A stretch of 64,000 nucleotides of DNA from Plecoglossus altivelis (lineage: Eukaryota; Chordata; Actinopteri; Osmeriformes; Plecoglossidae): NCBI GenBank assembly GCA_036571765.1, contig BROE01000024.1:6342048-6406047 (forward strand), in the 5' to 3' direction. Within the stretch, counting starts at the first letter, position 1, and each line of letters begins with the position of its first letter. The position numbers and the translations under genes were made by a program. Under the pieces are notes generated by a model. The model ran no database searches and was not told where the DNA came from. It saw nothing but the letters and a program-made list of their open reading frames with translations. This document shows positions 13,691 through 26,818 of this stretch, piece after piece.

Positions 13691-13990
13691 CCCAATCACT
13701 CCTCCAATCTAATTGCCTTGTGATGTCACCCCAGTACAGTACACTACAGTTGTTTTTGACTCACGCCTTTCCCATATGGCTTCAGCCGCTGTCCATATGG
13801 GCTTAAATGATTTCTCATGAGCTTTCAGTCTGGCACAAAGGTGAGTGTATGAAGGGGGGACTGAAAAAGCTATGATGCATGCCTCTTTACCTAGGTAATT
13901 AATGCTTTTACTTACACCAGATGAGCTACCTCAATAGCATGAGTGAAGCCATTGTGAAGGACTGTTGTCTCTGCATACAAGCAGAGTACT
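13690..13990. other. Candidate regulatory element with paired CATATG boxes
   Basis: CCCATATGG at 13771-13779 and its mirror CCATATGGG at 13793-13801 form a perfect 9-base inverted repeat with a 13-base spacer, each arm centred on a CATATG E-box. The surroundings carry several ATTA cores and are repeat-free. Confidence 0.3.
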
Positions 13991-15119
13991 TTGTCATACA
14001 TTTATATTCATTTTTCGGTTCTCTCTAATCTGAATGCACCACATTGAATTGTATTATCCAATCCACCCTTCCTGGGATGCATGTATGCATGCAAAAAAAT
14101 AATAATTATCTATCACAGGCAACCAGCTGAGCCAAATGAATCAGATAAAAATTGCGAGGGAGAAAACCCTTTATATATGCAATGAATTTAGTCTTTACAA
14201 TGTTGCTCCATCTGGACATACTTGAAACAATGTGATCAAATGTTCCTCTACTTAGAACTGTATATGTTGGAAATGTTGTCATTGACATTAATATTAGCTT
14301 GACATTGGTGCAGAGAATGCACAACGATAAGCCATCAATCTGAACTTGATACAACAACAAATTTATTAGGATTAAGTTTTTAAAACATAATTAACTTCCA
14401 ATCAAATACATAATGGTTTTATGATTTCCAACTAAGTTTACCTGCTCAACCACTTTAGAGAGAGACCCTAGTCTCAAACACAAGTATTTTACAGAAAAAG
14501 GTGTATTGACAGCATGGTTCTGTGTTCTGTGTTGACTCAGTAGGATTGAAGGTTTGAAATGTGCCAAGGGTGCGAGGAGAGTCAGCAGAGAGGCCTCTCA
14601 AAAACATCCATGGAAGCTCAGATCATACATGTCAACAAGATGCCTTCTGTCTGCTAGTTTTACCCAGGGGTAGAATCAGTTCTGTCAACATTAGCTGAAA
14701 GCACAGACTTTGGAAGTAAGATCTTATCTGTTGGTTTTGTCGCTGGCAGGTGAACGGCATGTTGCGACTGCGCTGATCGACACCCAAAACTGTGTCTCTG
14801 TAATCATCATACTGCAGACTCCCAGCGACACCTTCCACCGGAGCTGCCACCTCCCCTGGTGGGCAGGCAACTGCAATCAGAAGGATAAGTGATATATGAG
14901 CTATGTATGGCTTGCCATACAAAAAAAAGCAAAAACAAAAGAAAGGCCCCACCCTTGTTATTTGGTTCTCTTTCCTGTCCTGCTTTTGCCCCAGGATGGC
15001 TACCTTGTCTTCTGGCTCATTAGCCATGTCAGACTAAGGATAACAGTATCATTACTCCCCCCGGCTGGAACACTCTTTAGCAGCCAGATGTGTCATATCT
15101 TAAATGACTCTTGATTGCA

Positions 15120-15460
15120 GGGATTCGGCTGGAAGGGAACTAAAGTGCATCACCCCCTTATTTTTATGATGACAGGGGAGAGGTTGAAAAAAGCAGCTCC
15201 TCTATTCATCAGGGCCATTCAGACAAAGCATATTTAACCACAAAAGGAGAGAAAAAAGCCTAGTAAATAAGGCCCGAACTAAAGATTTCTCCCGCCTTGA
15301 CAGACTTAAGTAGCCTATTACATGATGGCGGGCCTTTCATCTATTACATCAAGGGGGGAGAAAAGATAATCACAATTGTTATTCCCCATCTGATGTGCCC
15401 CAAGCCACCTATTACCCCGTAACCTGCAGTACTCTCTGAATACAGAGAGTGTTGAATTGT
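15120..15460. other. Candidate conserved non-coding element with small hairpin
   Basis: Repeat-free, evenly composed sequence. At its end ACTCTCTG (15431-15438) and CAGAGAGT (15443-15450) make a perfect 8-bp stem with an AATA loop. Confidence 0.25.
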
Positions 15461-15875
15461 GAGCTTGTGTGTAGATGTGTGTGATAAGGAGAAAAAGAAA
15501 GAGTTTATGTTGAAGCATCAAAAGAAAACAACATAAAATACAGGTTTGTTCCAGAATATGTGTGCCTGCATGCAGGTGTGACAATCTTGACAACAAACAC
15601 AAAAGACCACAGCCATTCTACCTTTGGGTGCCAGTATCACCAGCAGATACCGCCTCCCCCAGATGTATCCAAGGACCCACAACCCCTAGCAGTCCCTCTG
15701 CACAGATACAGGCTGGAATAATGAGTGTAGGACAGTGTGATCCTGTACAGCAATGCTGGTTGTGCTTTTCTCTTCTTGCCAAGTTCTCCGAGACTCCACC
15801 ATAAAGACGAGAGACCATCATTTTTCAGGCCATTACTCCTCCTAATCAGTCCCCTAATTACAAGCTATTACTGTA

Positions 15876-15936
15876 GTGTGTCTGCATGTGTGTGTATGTG
15901 TGTGTGTGTGTGTGTGTATGTGTGCGTGTCTGTGTG
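15876..15936 (+). repeat. Imperfect (GT)n microsatellite
   Basis: GT-rich run with interruptions such as GTATGTG. Confidence 0.9.
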
Positions 15937-16499
15937 ATTCAAAAGTCCCAACGCCAAAGACTTGTCATCTTCACAAACAAGGAGGCAGAGCCCCTCAGAA
16001 AAGGGCTTTACCCCTTTATTCAGACGTATCCATGGATAAAGACTCCTTGACAAAGCAGGTCTCCATGTGGGGGGAGAACATTATGTGAACCTTGATTGTT
16101 AAGGATGACAATATCAGCTTTTTTTCTTTCAAATGAGCACAGCAGCTCAAGGCAAAGAAGCACCCATTTCCAGTGAAGACTATGGAGAATGAGGAAGAAC
16201 AGGCAGGGTTAGTATTGTCGGAAATCGATTTGCCTGACGGAAGTAATTGTGCTTTGTTGTTCCACTGTAGATTTGGATTTACTGAGCAGATGGTGGAGGT
16301 TATTATCCTGAGTAGATATAATTAGGATAGTTTTATGTACACATATATTACACATTTCTACAGGGTGCAGGCACACAAACAGGCTGACAGAAATGAGCAG
16401 AATGACACTGAGGCAAACACACTTTGGCACATTCACACATAATGTGATTTTGCAGGAGCATGCCAGATAGAAAGTCGACCTGGCTCAGGTGTTTCCTGC

Positions 16500-16770
16500 A
16501 GTGTATTATTATAGAAACAGAGAACGACAGTCAATCTCCCAAAGGATTGGGATCCCGAAGCCGCCAAGGGCCTAATCACCTCACTGATCCTATTACAATT
16601 AGAGGAGGATACTCAGCCATGTCAAAATAATTAATTGAATTATTAATAAGCCAAAGACAAAAGACAGATGCGAGCAGCATGCTGGAGTCTGACAGCTTGA
16701 AAGGAATGCAGTGAATGACGTGCTCTTTTGGTTCTCCTGTCTCTTTTATCCAGCGCTATTTCAATGTTTC
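16500..16770. other. Candidate conserved non-coding element
   Basis: Contains GCCTAATCACC, an overlapping homeobox cluster TAATTAATTGAATTATTAAT (around 16629-16650) and balanced flanks with no repeats. This density of TAAT cores is typical of developmental enhancers; conservation is not demonstrated. Confidence 0.3.
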
Positions 16771-17559
16771 CAAGTTGATTGTTTTTAAATGTCAAGAGAA
16801 AACCCATCTAAGAAGTGAGTTTGGGAGTTGGTGGGTAAGTTGTGGCTCTGAATAAATACATGCAGCTAGTGTTTAGGCTGAGGGCATCACGTTGTTTTAG
16901 AGTTGTCAACCATGTGTTGTGGCCCATTTAGAAGTTTTGCAATATTATAAAATGCACTTGAACTTGAAACCCAGTCCTATCCGGTTCAAACCAATTACCA
17001 TAAACAATATGTCAACATATGGTGCTGTGAATTTTAAATAATTCACAAAATAAGGTAACTAGTAACCAAAGTCAAGGCTTAGCATTAGTTCTCTGAGGCC
17101 TGAGACCCGCCCACCTCTGCCGGTGATGGCAGACTGCTCAGTGCAGACACTCCAGGGGGTAGAAAGCAGTTCTCTCACTTAGCAGAATCCAATCTGCGCT
17201 ATCAAAATCAATAATATAGTTCACTAAAAGTGTGACTGGGGTCACGTTTGCAAACTCATTGGGTCCCTTCATTTTTGACCAACTCTCTCTCTTGAAAGAA
17301 AGGAAGAAAGAGTCTGCAACTGTGTCATTTGACACACTGGCAGGTGTCATTCATTTATGCAAACTCCCAAGTGGAAAAACTGAGGCAACAGCAATGGTGC
17401 CTCGGCCGAACATCGAAGACAACAGCACACACCACAAGGCTTAACAGAGGAAAATAATCATAAATGTGATGGGTGGAAGAAAAAGAGCGTCCATCATACA
17501 TATTCAACATGGCAACACAGCATTTGGCTCATCTGAGGATGAGCAGATATTGATCACAC

Positions 17560-17900
17560 TGACCTCCTTAGGTCTGCTCAGTGCTGAGAGCCAGCCCTGG
17601 ATAATCAGGGCAATCAAAACAAGGTCTTCAGTCCCTGCAGCCTCTGGCTTCTCTTTTTCTGCTCTCGGCTAATCAAACTGCTACCGGCTTAACGGAGAGC
17701 CTCTTCCTAAACACCGGCGTAAACATTTTTGTGTTTAGGGACGTCAGATCCTCAACAGGGGCGGCACCAAATCAGGTCGCCACCGAGAGAAACCATTTTC
17801 ACCGGGTATAATCGACAGTATTCAACCCCTGTGCACTCGGCACCGCTGACAAAAGCCGGGAAAATATTCCACCCCCTCGGTTTTCAAAGGAGAAAGGAGA
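17560..17900. other. Candidate enhancer with forkhead-motif hairpin
   Basis: CCTAAACAC (17706-17714) and GTGTTTAGG (17731-17739) form a perfect 9-base inverted repeat around a second GTAAACA, giving three forkhead-type cores in 34 bases. The flanks are balanced in base composition, CpG-containing and repeat-free, unlike most of the desert. Confidence 0.35.
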
Positions 17901-20272
17901 GAAGGCTCCAGAAATGACTGTAAACCAGGATATGTACTTATGTTATATTGTTAGTGTTATTCAACAGTACTGAAATATAGGCCTGTGCTCAGGAAGATGA
18001 TTGAGAGGAGAGATCTGTGATTAATGAGTAGGATGTATGCTTCCTTGTCAATGGTAGAGTTAATATAGGCAGCCTTACCTAAAGCATTGCAAATTCTTAA
18101 TGTCTGAGAAAATTTGCATTTCCAAAAAACGTTTTTTACAGGGATTGTAATCATCTGTGAAAAATGTATCATAATGAATTCTGGGCTCCAATCAGAGGAA
18201 ACATGGTCTCGTTGACATAATGTAATTCAGCATTTTTGCAAATGTTGATGTCTCATCTGAAATGTGGATATGTGGGATCCTTTGTCATGATAATACCTGG
18301 CTTGCTGCAGCTTTTCCAAACCCTCAATATTAGCAGCTCATGGTGAGGCAAGTCTTGAGAAACAGTTAAAGAGCCACTCGGAAAACCATGTCTGAACAAT
18401 GAAGCAGATGAAATACTTTTCTCTCAACACTATGAGAAAAAGCTAACACTTGCTGGTCCCTCGCATTTAAAAGATTAGTGATGATCTGTGAAAAATACAG
18501 TTGTATTTCAGCTGAAGACTGTTGCTAGGCAGCGCACAGGCAGCTTCTGGATGTGTGAAGAACACCTGTGGATCTTCAAGACTGACAAATGACAAATGAC
18601 CTCAGCTGGTTGGAAGCTCATCGATTCTCACTTTTTGCTTGGTGATAAAGTGATGACTGGTGACAGAAAATTGTCCACAGACTCTTTGATTATGATACAG
18701 ACAGGTGAGGTTTGTTCTTATCTTAGGTTTATTTATCTCTTGTAAGAGCCATTACATTTAATTGAAACCTACTGGAACTGGAAGATTTTCCAGTTCAAAT
18801 AAATTGTTCAAACTATTGAACACAAATTTTAGTATTCTGCTCATTGTTGCCTGAATCCACGAATCAGTAAGTGTAAAAATGTTTTTACCTCCAGAATTGC
18901 CAGAGGTTGTAAACCATGAAAGGTATTGAGTTTCTATTTTCAACAAAATCCTTGTTATTCTGCATGCCTATTCTTCTAAGATGAAAGCACCTCGTTCCCT
19001 ATTAATGTCAAAGTTGGAAAAATGTGTTTGCTTGGGTTCACTTACACAGCTGGGAAGAGAGATAGGAAAGCAGGTGCATATAAACAAACTAGTTCCTCCA
19101 TCTGTCCCCAATCTGGCTGCTGACCGTCACTCTTTTGGCTAAAACGCCACAGCAGGTCACTTGAAAAGACCAATTGTTTGTCTCAAACACAAGAAGGTCA
19201 CTACGTCCTGGTAAAACTTAATGCACCCCTCTCATTTGTTATTCTAAATAGGCTGTCACTTGGTCACTTAGCCATTATGAAGATGAATAGTGCTTTGTAT
19301 TAACAACTATTACTTCTCTTGGTCACAGTCTGAAGGAAACATAATAGGTAGCAAACAATATTCAGGAACATTAATAATATTTTAAGCCTTTCATTTATTG
19401 TCTGAGGCTACCCATACTATTTTATTTTCACTTAATGGACATCAGGCTGGGCATGGGAGTGTTCTATGCTTAGTGCTTCAGTAGATACATGGAAGACTGG
19501 GGTGTGTGTTGAGGGCTCTCCTATGGCCGTGCCTCCTGTAGCCTCCCCTCCTTGTCTCCTGTCGGCACGCTCTGCTGCAATCAAAGCCTAGTTGTCTTGA
19601 GCGTTGTACTGTTGCCTACCAGGCGACAGCACAAAACTTGCACCCCAACTATCCAAGTCCACATGTCAGAAAAAGGGGGAAGATTATTGGAGAAAACCAC
19701 CTCGGATGACGGAGATACAACCCTTAAGTGTCTTTAGCCCCATCCAGGCCTGTAGGTCGGATGAGGCCTGCTAGGTGCCTTTAGACCGGGAGTTGGGTTC
19801 AAGTAGGACTCCACCAACCCCACCCCTTCTGCCTCTCCTTGATTGTTCCAGCCAAAGGTAACAAAGCCAGGGCTCACCTGCGAGGACAGAGCTGGAGCAC
19901 AGCCTAATCATCTGGCCCCATGTCAACCAACCATCGGCCTGGCTGGAGCTCTAATCACACGACAGATGGACCCCCTCCCCTCCCTTGTCCTCACCTCCAT
20001 GGACAGGGGATAGATCAAGAGGATGATGAGACTACAAGGATTTTAGAACTTTGTCTCGCTTTTGTTTGCTGAATCTGTGATGTTATTGTTGGTATGTAAC
20101 AGATGTATGGGAAGATGATCAAGCCTTAAAGAAAAATAAAAATAAAAGCTTTGTCAGAAACACTGAGATGACACCTTGGAATGAACAAGCATGGCTGCCT
20201 TTCATGTATGGATTGGCAATTAAAAAATAAGAAAACAAAAGATGTGACGGCCAAGCGGCCTTCTCCACCTGC
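17901..20272. other. Non-coding, no gene recognised
   Basis: No coding segment recognised. Stretches at about 18180-18620 and 19740-20000 are repeat-free and evenly composed, possibly conserved non-coding DNA. Confidence 0.4.
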
Positions 20273-20313
20273 ATCACACACACGCACACACACACGCGCA
20301 CACACACACACAC
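20273..20313 (+). repeat. (CA)n microsatellite, interrupted
   Basis: CA run broken by CG dinucleotides (CACGCA, CGCG). Confidence 0.93.
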
Positions 20314-20906
20314 CACAGAATATGGCAGGTGTTGTCTTGGGAAACAGGAGATGGAGTGAAGTTTAACAATTAAAACTACCCTTGGTATGAATGAAAGAGA
20401 GCGGCAATATAATGATGTCGCTAAATCAATTCCTTTGAACGTATCTTTTTATTGTCACCAAATTAGTGTAGCTTATTAATGTTTTGTAGTGTGTGGAATT
20501 ACGGAATAGCAAATACAGTACAGTAAATAAGCTTCATCAGTCTTCATCAAATGAACCATGCAATCTTATAACTAGAATAGAAATATATAATCAGTTGCCC
20601 TCGGTCTTTTCAACACTGGTGTGAATACACCACAGTATACCTGTATCCTGAACAGTATTGAATAGAAGAAAGGCATTTACTGCATTAAATAATTTTGGCT
20701 GACTTTTGAATAAACAATATCAATGGTGATGTGGACTGCCAGGTAATTCTGTTTGCACAAACTGAGGATCAAAAAACAGAATGTTTCACAGACACATCTT
20801 TTGTACATTTGGACAAAACCTTACCTTAAAAGACATGCGTGCCTAAAATGTTTTCAATATTTTCATCTCAGCATGCCAAACAACATCTTTTCAGCCTTTG
20901 CCTTGG

Positions 20907-20908
<2 letters not shown>

Positions 20909-20970
<62 letters not shown>

Positions 20971-20999
20971 ACGCACACACACACAGAAACACACCACAC
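20909..20999 (+). repeat. (CA)n microsatellite
   Basis: About 28 perfect CA units to near 20965, then an interrupted CA-rich tail (CATACACACGCACAC). Confidence 0.95.
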
Positions 21000-21467
21000 C
21001 CAATAATCCGCATATACAAACAGAAAACTGATAGCTTTGGTTTCATGCAAATACTGGTCCAAACTGTTCCATATTCATCAGAGGGCCACCCCGCTGACAA
21101 TGGGGCTGGTCATCTTGGCCATGGCCTGCAATCGTCTCCCGTTTTAACCGGATGGATGCAGCTGCAGTCTGACTGTCACCACAGTGGGAGTTTCTTTAGA
21201 AAACGGCCCAGCAGGATTGTGTCGGACCCTGATCTGACGCCACTGAGATAGAGTGACTCTCCAGCCTTTGCTTTCCTCCGCCACCGGAAAGTTCTGTCAG
21301 AACCTGGTGAGAGGGAGTCTTCACTGCCTGCTGAGGACCTGCTGTTCAAAAAGCTCACGTCTGCAGCTAAATTAACCAGCTTTGTCCTCTTCCTGGGGTG
21401 TTGATGTTTGGGGCTCTGGTTGCCATGTGGCGGCGATTATGTACTGTATGCAGATGACACATGGCAA

Positions 21468-21616
21468 CACACACACACGTTCAAACACAAACACACGTGG
21501 AGCCTACACTGAGATTCACTGTTGCAGGCATGCATATAGACACGTGTAAATACGCACACACACACACAAACACACATAGTGACAAAACACAAACAAGCAA
21601 GCACAAACATACAGAC
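21468..21616 (+). repeat. Imperfect CA-rich tract
   Basis: Several short CA runs separated by unique bases; probably an aged microsatellite. Confidence 0.7.
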
Positions 21617-22079
21617 TGGTAATGTGTGCATAAACACTGAAGCACTGTACTATGGTATAAATTGGCCCAAACAGAATATTTCACAGTAAGCTCAAAGTGA
21701 ATCGTTAAAGGCTTAGTGCAGCACAGTGGGGTTTATCTACGTCATCTGTTCAACAAATAAGCTACAGACACATAGCACAAAACCCTGTCAGTACTTTACA
21801 GAGGTATGTAGGCGTTTAAAATGGTTTAGAAGTTAACAGAGATGGCTGAGATGGAGATGGTGATGGTCATTATTATGTGATTCCAAAATTAAATGTAGGG
21901 AGGTAAAACAACCACAGATGGTAAACAATGGCTCTTATCTCTTGGTGTCAGAGATGTGCGTCTCATTGGATCCATTTCCCTCAGAAATGTTTTCCTTATG
22001 GAGAAAAGTGTCCCATCAGTCAGGTTATGACCTCTTTTTGGGGGGTCCATGATGATGCCTGCCAATAGCTACAATATAT

Positions 22080-22560
22080 TTCAGGCTGGTGATGTGCCTA
22101 ATTATAATTACCCTTGGCGCCTTTAATTCACGCTTGGTCAGTAGTACGGTTCACGTTGGGCTGGGAGAAACAGCCCACGAAAAACAGATTCACTTCGGAG
22201 ACCAGGAACAATTCCTTTTTTGATAATAGACCACAAAATTGTTCATTAAGCCAATGTGCGCAAAGTCCCCGAAATTCTATTGTCTTTGTCTCATTTAATG
22301 CTTGTCACGTGTGAAATGAACTATCAGTCCTCTGCGAGCACTTATGATAAAAAATGACACTGAAAGGCCTGAAATATGGTGCTTTATGGGAGCCTGAGCC
22401 AACTTTTACAAGGTTAATGAAGTCTTACTAACTTTAATAGTCTGTTTTTCCACTCATGTGTCTTCATAAAGCGCCCTTCTCCCTAAAGTCTGCAGGCGAA
22501 GGGTGCCATTTCAAACGCCCGTGCCAGGCGCACGCGCATGCAATGAGAGGAAGCTGGTGA
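22080..22560. other. Candidate conserved non-coding element
   Basis: Contains CCTAATTATAATTACC (paired homeobox cores at about 22098), CCAATGTGCGC and a CpG-bearing patch near 22495-22545. No repeat or coding signal. Confidence 0.3.
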
Positions 22561-24462
22561 TGAATCACATCCTCCCCCTTCCTTTTCCTCTTTTTTCTTT
22601 CCTTTCTCACCCAGCAGAAGTCACTGGATTACCTTGATTTCCAGCCGCCTGGAGGTGAGGAAATGAAGAGAGAGAGAGGGTGAGAGATGAACAAGGGACC
22701 TCTGCAGCTTCCTAATTACCTGGACCAAAGACAGAGATAGGAGGTGGCGGCTGGGGGAATGCGCTCCCATGAGCGGCATTAACTGGCAACCTCAGCAGGC
22801 AGCTGAGGTGAGCGCTGCAGGCCTGTTCCCGACCCCAAAGAGTGGGGAGAGAGACGACTGCTGTGTGGGTGGGCGTACACATGTGTGTCACCGTGTGTGC
22901 ATGCTAGTGCTAGTATATGTGTGTGTGCGGTACCAGACTCTGACACGACACCCAGCTCTAACAGCCATATATCTTTGCTTTGGATGTTGGAGTGGACATC
23001 GGGAACATGGATCTTCTGTACATATTCACATCCCTGGGACACGTGGCAGGCATCGTTACAGGCGTTTGGAAATTGTAGCAATGTGTTTGGAGCAAAACTC
23101 TCCTCGACAAACATGAGGGAGTTTTATGATGAGTACGTTGATTTTAAAAGGGGAAAAGGACATATTGCTGGGGTCCACAAGAAATATAACAAGGTTCTCC
23201 TACACAGAAACTGCTGGTTCTGTGGCTGTCTTCGCACTTAGCTATAGAGCAGCACTGGGGGACATTCAGAATGTCAACAGCCATAGCAGTACACCCCACA
23301 CCCAAACTGGTACCAGAAGAAGGCTCAAGTGCAACATTGTGGCAGTGTACTGGAGTCAATCTACATTTCCATAACTTATTTATAAGTAATGCATCATGCT
23401 TTGTTGCTTATTACATCTTCAGGGAAGAAGGAAGGAAGCACTTGGAAGCCACCCAGGGAAGTCTGTCTTCATTTAGAGTGGGAGTATTTTGGCATGAACC
23501 TTTGATTAACACTCATTAACTTTTTGAGGCGCTCAGGAGCCAAAGCAGTTGTCAGAAAGTGGAGCCCAGTTGGTTTGCATTTGGTTTGTATTTATTACTC
23601 AACTTAATAGCACATTTTAAAATTACTGTTATTGGACATTAATTGCTGCACCTGGTTGCGTCTGTAAGTACAATGGCGTTGGATGATGTGGGAATTTTGC
23701 AAATGATGGATTGTGTCTTTTCTTGATTTTGCCTGAACATCTCATATTTTCACCTTGGCGTTAGTTGTTGGCCAATTAAATAATTAGCTTAAATGTCAAC
23801 TGCTCGAATGAACTCAAATCTTTCACAGTAGGTTCAAATCCTTGCATATTTTTTGTTCTACCTGTTACCTGCAGAGGGTGGGGGTGGTTCAAATGTTTGT
23901 CCCTCACACGGATAAAGCTCTGTGCTGGTGTTGTGAAACATCTGTGCTCTGATTGGTAATAGGTATCCATGCAGAGATTTCTCAATCTTTTTGTGGGCTG
24001 TTTTGAAACTATAAAAGGCAGCCGTGCATAAGGATTGTATCTAGAAGTTTCAACAGCCACTAAAAATGCTGAATAATGTGCATCGTACAGTAGTCGTAAA
24101 ACTGAATCTGGGAACTGTCAAACAGCATTTCTGTCTCTTCAACTCCTATCCCTATCCCGTTTCCAATATCCCTTAAGTCCATTATGTTGATTACTTTAGA
24201 AATATTGAACTTGACAAATGAAAGTATATTTAATAATGATAGTTGCCATAGCAGCACCATTTTCCCATAACTCGGCAGGATATGCTTTTTCTCAATCAAA
24301 GGATAATGACTTAGTACATGAGGCATGCAAGTCTGGAGTGACTCGAGAAAAAGAGGCATGTGTTTTAGAATTGATTCTTTTCACATGGTTCATTCCTTAT
24401 TACATTCAATTAATTAGCTCTCTTAAATCATGTTCTCATTTTGTTAATTGGAAGAAAGACTA
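22561..24462. other. Non-coding, no gene recognised
   Basis: Several overlapping short frames occur on both strands at 22769-23519, but none shows a domain or consistent frame. A GT-rich patch lies near 22880-22930. Confidence 0.5.
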
Positions 24463-24491
24463 AGAGAGAAAGAGAGAGAGAGAGAGAGAAA

Positions 24492-24531
<40 letters not shown>
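24463..24531 (+). repeat. (AG)n microsatellite
   Basis: Purine AG run with a few AAAG and GGG interruptions. Confidence 0.95.
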
Positions 24532-24536
<5 letters not shown>

Positions 24537-25990
24537 GCATAAAGAACCTTTATGTTGGTGACCAAAAAAGCATGCCTTGCTTCCCATATATATGTGTGCT
24601 TTTTTACATACTGGTTGCAGCTGCTGTGAGCAAAGGAGCTGTAGTGGTAAAGAGGGCAGGGGCAGTGGGGGAGGTAGCTGGGCTGAGCTGGGTTTGGGGT
24701 GGGGGGTGTTTGAGGGCTGAGATGGGTGGTGTTCCAGAGAGTCGAGGACATCTGCAGGGAGGCTGTTTGGAAGATACAAGGTGGTAGTGGTGGGGGAGTT
24801 GTGCTCCAGATGAAAATAGCTGGGCAGGAGGTGCAGAGGAGGGGGATTGTGGCTTCTGTGGGCATGGACTACCGTGACTCACCGCCTGGCAGATGCTTGA
24901 GGCCTGGCACTGCTCGCTGGAGCTTCAGTCAGCCTTTTTTTCCTCAACCTCAGACCAAGCCTGGCCGGGCCAAGCTAGGCTACTAGGCGAAGAAATCTGC
25001 AGCTTTTCCATTGACTTTTGGGCATGACTGAACCACCAGACTGAGATAAACATTTCATTTTCAGTCAGAAGCAGCCATATGTCTGTGCCACTGTTTTATT
25101 TATACTGACATCCTTGAAAGCCTCTAATGTTAAAGGTTTGTGTTCTTACCTCTTTGGCTGACATTAAAAAATTACACTGAATGTCGGTGAAAAGGATGTT
25201 GCTTCTTTTCAAACAAAAATACTTCTGAGTTGAGCTGAGTCTATTCATTCTGGATGGTGAAGCTCTTCACTTTCTCATCTTTAATAGGTAACCAAACATC
25301 TCCACCGTGAAACTCTATCAGCACTTATAGATGGGCCTTGTTTTGTACTAAGCCCTTGAGCTTAGTTTTGAGTACATGCTTTTCCGTGAAATCCTGGTTT
25401 CTGTAGATTATTATGCACTAAAGTTGCTATAAATGTGCCGGTTGTTTGTCCCAAACTCTGACGTTGTCATGTAGCGTTGTGTTCTATGCAACGAAACAAC
25501 GCAGGAGGGTCCTTTGTTGTATTGGAAGTTGTACTGAAACCATCAGCCATATTAGAAACGAAGGCCAAAAGCATCGATCATCGCCCTGACAGCCACAGTC
25601 CACACGTGGGCTTGGGATTGTTCTTCCAGACCACCTACATGCCTAGAAATCACCATCCCACTACACTGACCGAGAGGTGGAACGGAAGACTTGTTTGGGT
25701 GTGCGTGCGTGTGTGCGTATTTGAGGCCTGAAGGTCACTTACGCACCGAACATGATTAAGTGACTCCCGTCCAGTGCTTTTCTGTTCTCTTTCTCTCTCT
25801 CTCTCTGGCTCCTACTTCTCAATTTCATCCATGGCCCATATCAGTCTCTCCATTTACCTCATCCAACTTCTATTTCACACTGTCCCTCTATCCCTTTCCC
25901 CTCTCTTCCTTATTCTCTCCTCCTTCTCCTTATCGCTGTCTGTCCAGGATTTAAGATGTCTTTGAGAAACCTTGAGACAGACGAGGCTCT
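24532..25990. other. Non-coding, no gene recognised
   Basis: A G-rich stretch (24640-24850) and a CT-rich stretch (25780-25935) produce low-complexity frames. Nothing else is recognised. Confidence 0.5.
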
Positions 25991-26330
25991 CAATTGGAGG
26001 CAACTCTAGGCACTGCAAAACAATGGAGCCCAGAGCCCGTAAATCTGGAAATATCATTGAGGATGACAAAGCCGTTTGCCTCCGAAAAGCCTATAGGCTG
26101 TGATGCAATAATGTTTGTGGGACCGCACAGTAAAAGTTGTCATAAAACCCCCAACATATGCTCTATACAGACGCCATGCGACTGTGTGAAATTGAATAAC
26201 CTGCGTCACGTGGCGCGCGGCCTCCGGAACACACGTAAATCTTCTCCTGCTTCATGGGGCCCATTTAAATGCAATCAACGGAAAGTAAAAACTAAAAAAA
26301 GAGGACATTTTGTGTGTCATTGAGATATGG
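25990..26330. other. Candidate conserved non-coding element
   Basis: Repeat-free, CpG-bearing sequence including GCGTCACGTGGCGCG (around 26203) with a CACGTG E-box, and AATGCAATCAACGG. The composition differs from both flanks. Confidence 0.3.
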
Positions 26331-26818
26331 TTCTCATTAAGTATAGCGGCAGGAAAGATGGACTGTTGACGGTCTGATGGTCTCCTTTCATATCCACCGC
26401 AATAATACCTCACACAGCTGTGCCTGCAAGGAAGGAAAGACAGGATTCTGTTTTCATGTGGTAGAGTAGTAGAGTAGTATCAAGATGCACTCTGAGAATG
26501 ATCGAGTATCAATGGCGAAGGGCGAAAGTGGTATCCTTTTAACTCCAGAGGGTGTGGGTTTGGGAGGGGTGGGGGTGAGGTTTGCGGCAATACCCTCTCC
26601 ATCCTCCCCACCCCCTACCCACATTTGTGCCCTTCCTCGCTCTCTGAAGATATTAAAATAAACTTAAATCCCCTTTTAGCTCGTTCTTTTATCTCCTCCT
26701 AGACCTCACACTGGCTCTGAGCCCCTCCCACATGGAACAACACCAGCATGTTGGTGATTGGTCACATCTCGGTGTCAGTATAGATGCACAACGGCGCTCT
26801 TGTACTGAACGCACCCCA

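Noticed and set aside
22769..23374. Several overlapping frames on both strands suggesting a small gene
   Set aside because: No frame has a recognised domain, frames overlap without favour, and no polyadenylation or splice pattern supports them.
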